NCBI GenBank assembly: GCA_003510795.1
Contig: DOKP01000091.1
Coordinates: forward strand, 1 to 5,579
DNA: 5,579 nt
Direction: 5' to 3'
Source: Candidatus Moraniibacteriota bacterium
GTDB taxonomy: Bacteria > Patescibacteriota > Minisyncoccia > Moranbacterales > UBA9337
The position numbers were made by a program, and so were the translations under genes. The stretch's first letter is position 1. Each line of letters begins with the position of its first letter. Positions 5,560 through 5,579 of this stretch are shown here, piece by piece. The notes beneath the pieces are model-generated. The model was not told where the DNA came from. It did no database searches and saw nothing but the letters and a program-made list of their open reading frames with translations.

Positions 5560-5579
5560 TGACGAAAAAAGTTTCGTCA
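5560..5579. terminator. Hairpin cut by the window edge, probably a terminator
   Basis: TGACGAAA (5560-5567) and TTTCGTCA (5572-5579) are perfect inverted repeats around AAAG. The stem may continue outward: the left side carries AGGAGCCC (5552-5559), and its partner would lie beyond the window. On the - strand the left side is followed by TATTATTTTT (5553-5544), a plausible U-rich tail, so it would terminate a - strand gene lying just outside the window. Confidence 0.5.

Overview
The window is AT-rich bacterial DNA that most resembles a Candidate Phyla Radiation (Patescibacteria, probably Parcubacteria-like) genome. This is an inference from three things: a compact cytoplasmic group 3-type [NiFe] hydrogenase, a reduced HypA, and a long PP2C-like/membrane/beta-propeller protein of a kind I associate with that group. 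All four intact genes end in TAG and none contains an in-frame TGA, so nothing suggests the UGA=Gly code of some CPR lineages.

Layout. A promoter near 38-66 leads into a + strand hydrogenase cluster. It holds the small (delta) subunit hydD (103-933), the large catalytic (alpha) subunit hydA (1137-2399), and the nickel chaperone hypA (start moved to ATG 2705, ending 2974). A perfect 12-bp hairpin with T/A tracts on both sides (3004-3036) serves as a bidirectional terminator. On the - strand, converging on it, is a 769-residue membrane protein (5367-3058) whose promoter lies near 5449-5457. The right edge cuts through another hairpin (5560-5579), probably the terminator of a gene outside the window.

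How the genes work together. HydD supplies the iron-sulfur wire (12 cysteines, enough for three [4Fe-4S] clusters). HydA carries the NiFe site, and HypA would help insert nickel. The flavin/NAD(P)H and ferredoxin-like subunits that normally complete a group 3b enzyme are not here, nor is a maturation endopeptidase. HydA ends exactly at the last nickel-site histidine, so it would need no C-terminal trimming. HypA lacks the zinc-finger domain.

What stands out. Both intergenic gaps of the cluster are filled by unrelated small repeat elements. Between hydD and hydA is a palindromic, cruciform-capable element (954-1087) flanked by a 6-bp direct repeat, ATGATA. Between hydA and hypA is a 300-bp unit (2401-2700) with perfect 16-bp terminal inverted repeats. 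These extend to 40 nt at 30/40 identity and are built of ATTNG-type units spaced 10-11 bp apart. The unit encloses a broken GxxExxY gene. Removing it would leave hydA and hypA about 5 nt apart, as expected of an intact operon, so it looks like an insertion. This GxxExxY/inverted-repeat cassette is the best candidate for an undescribed mobile unit in the window.
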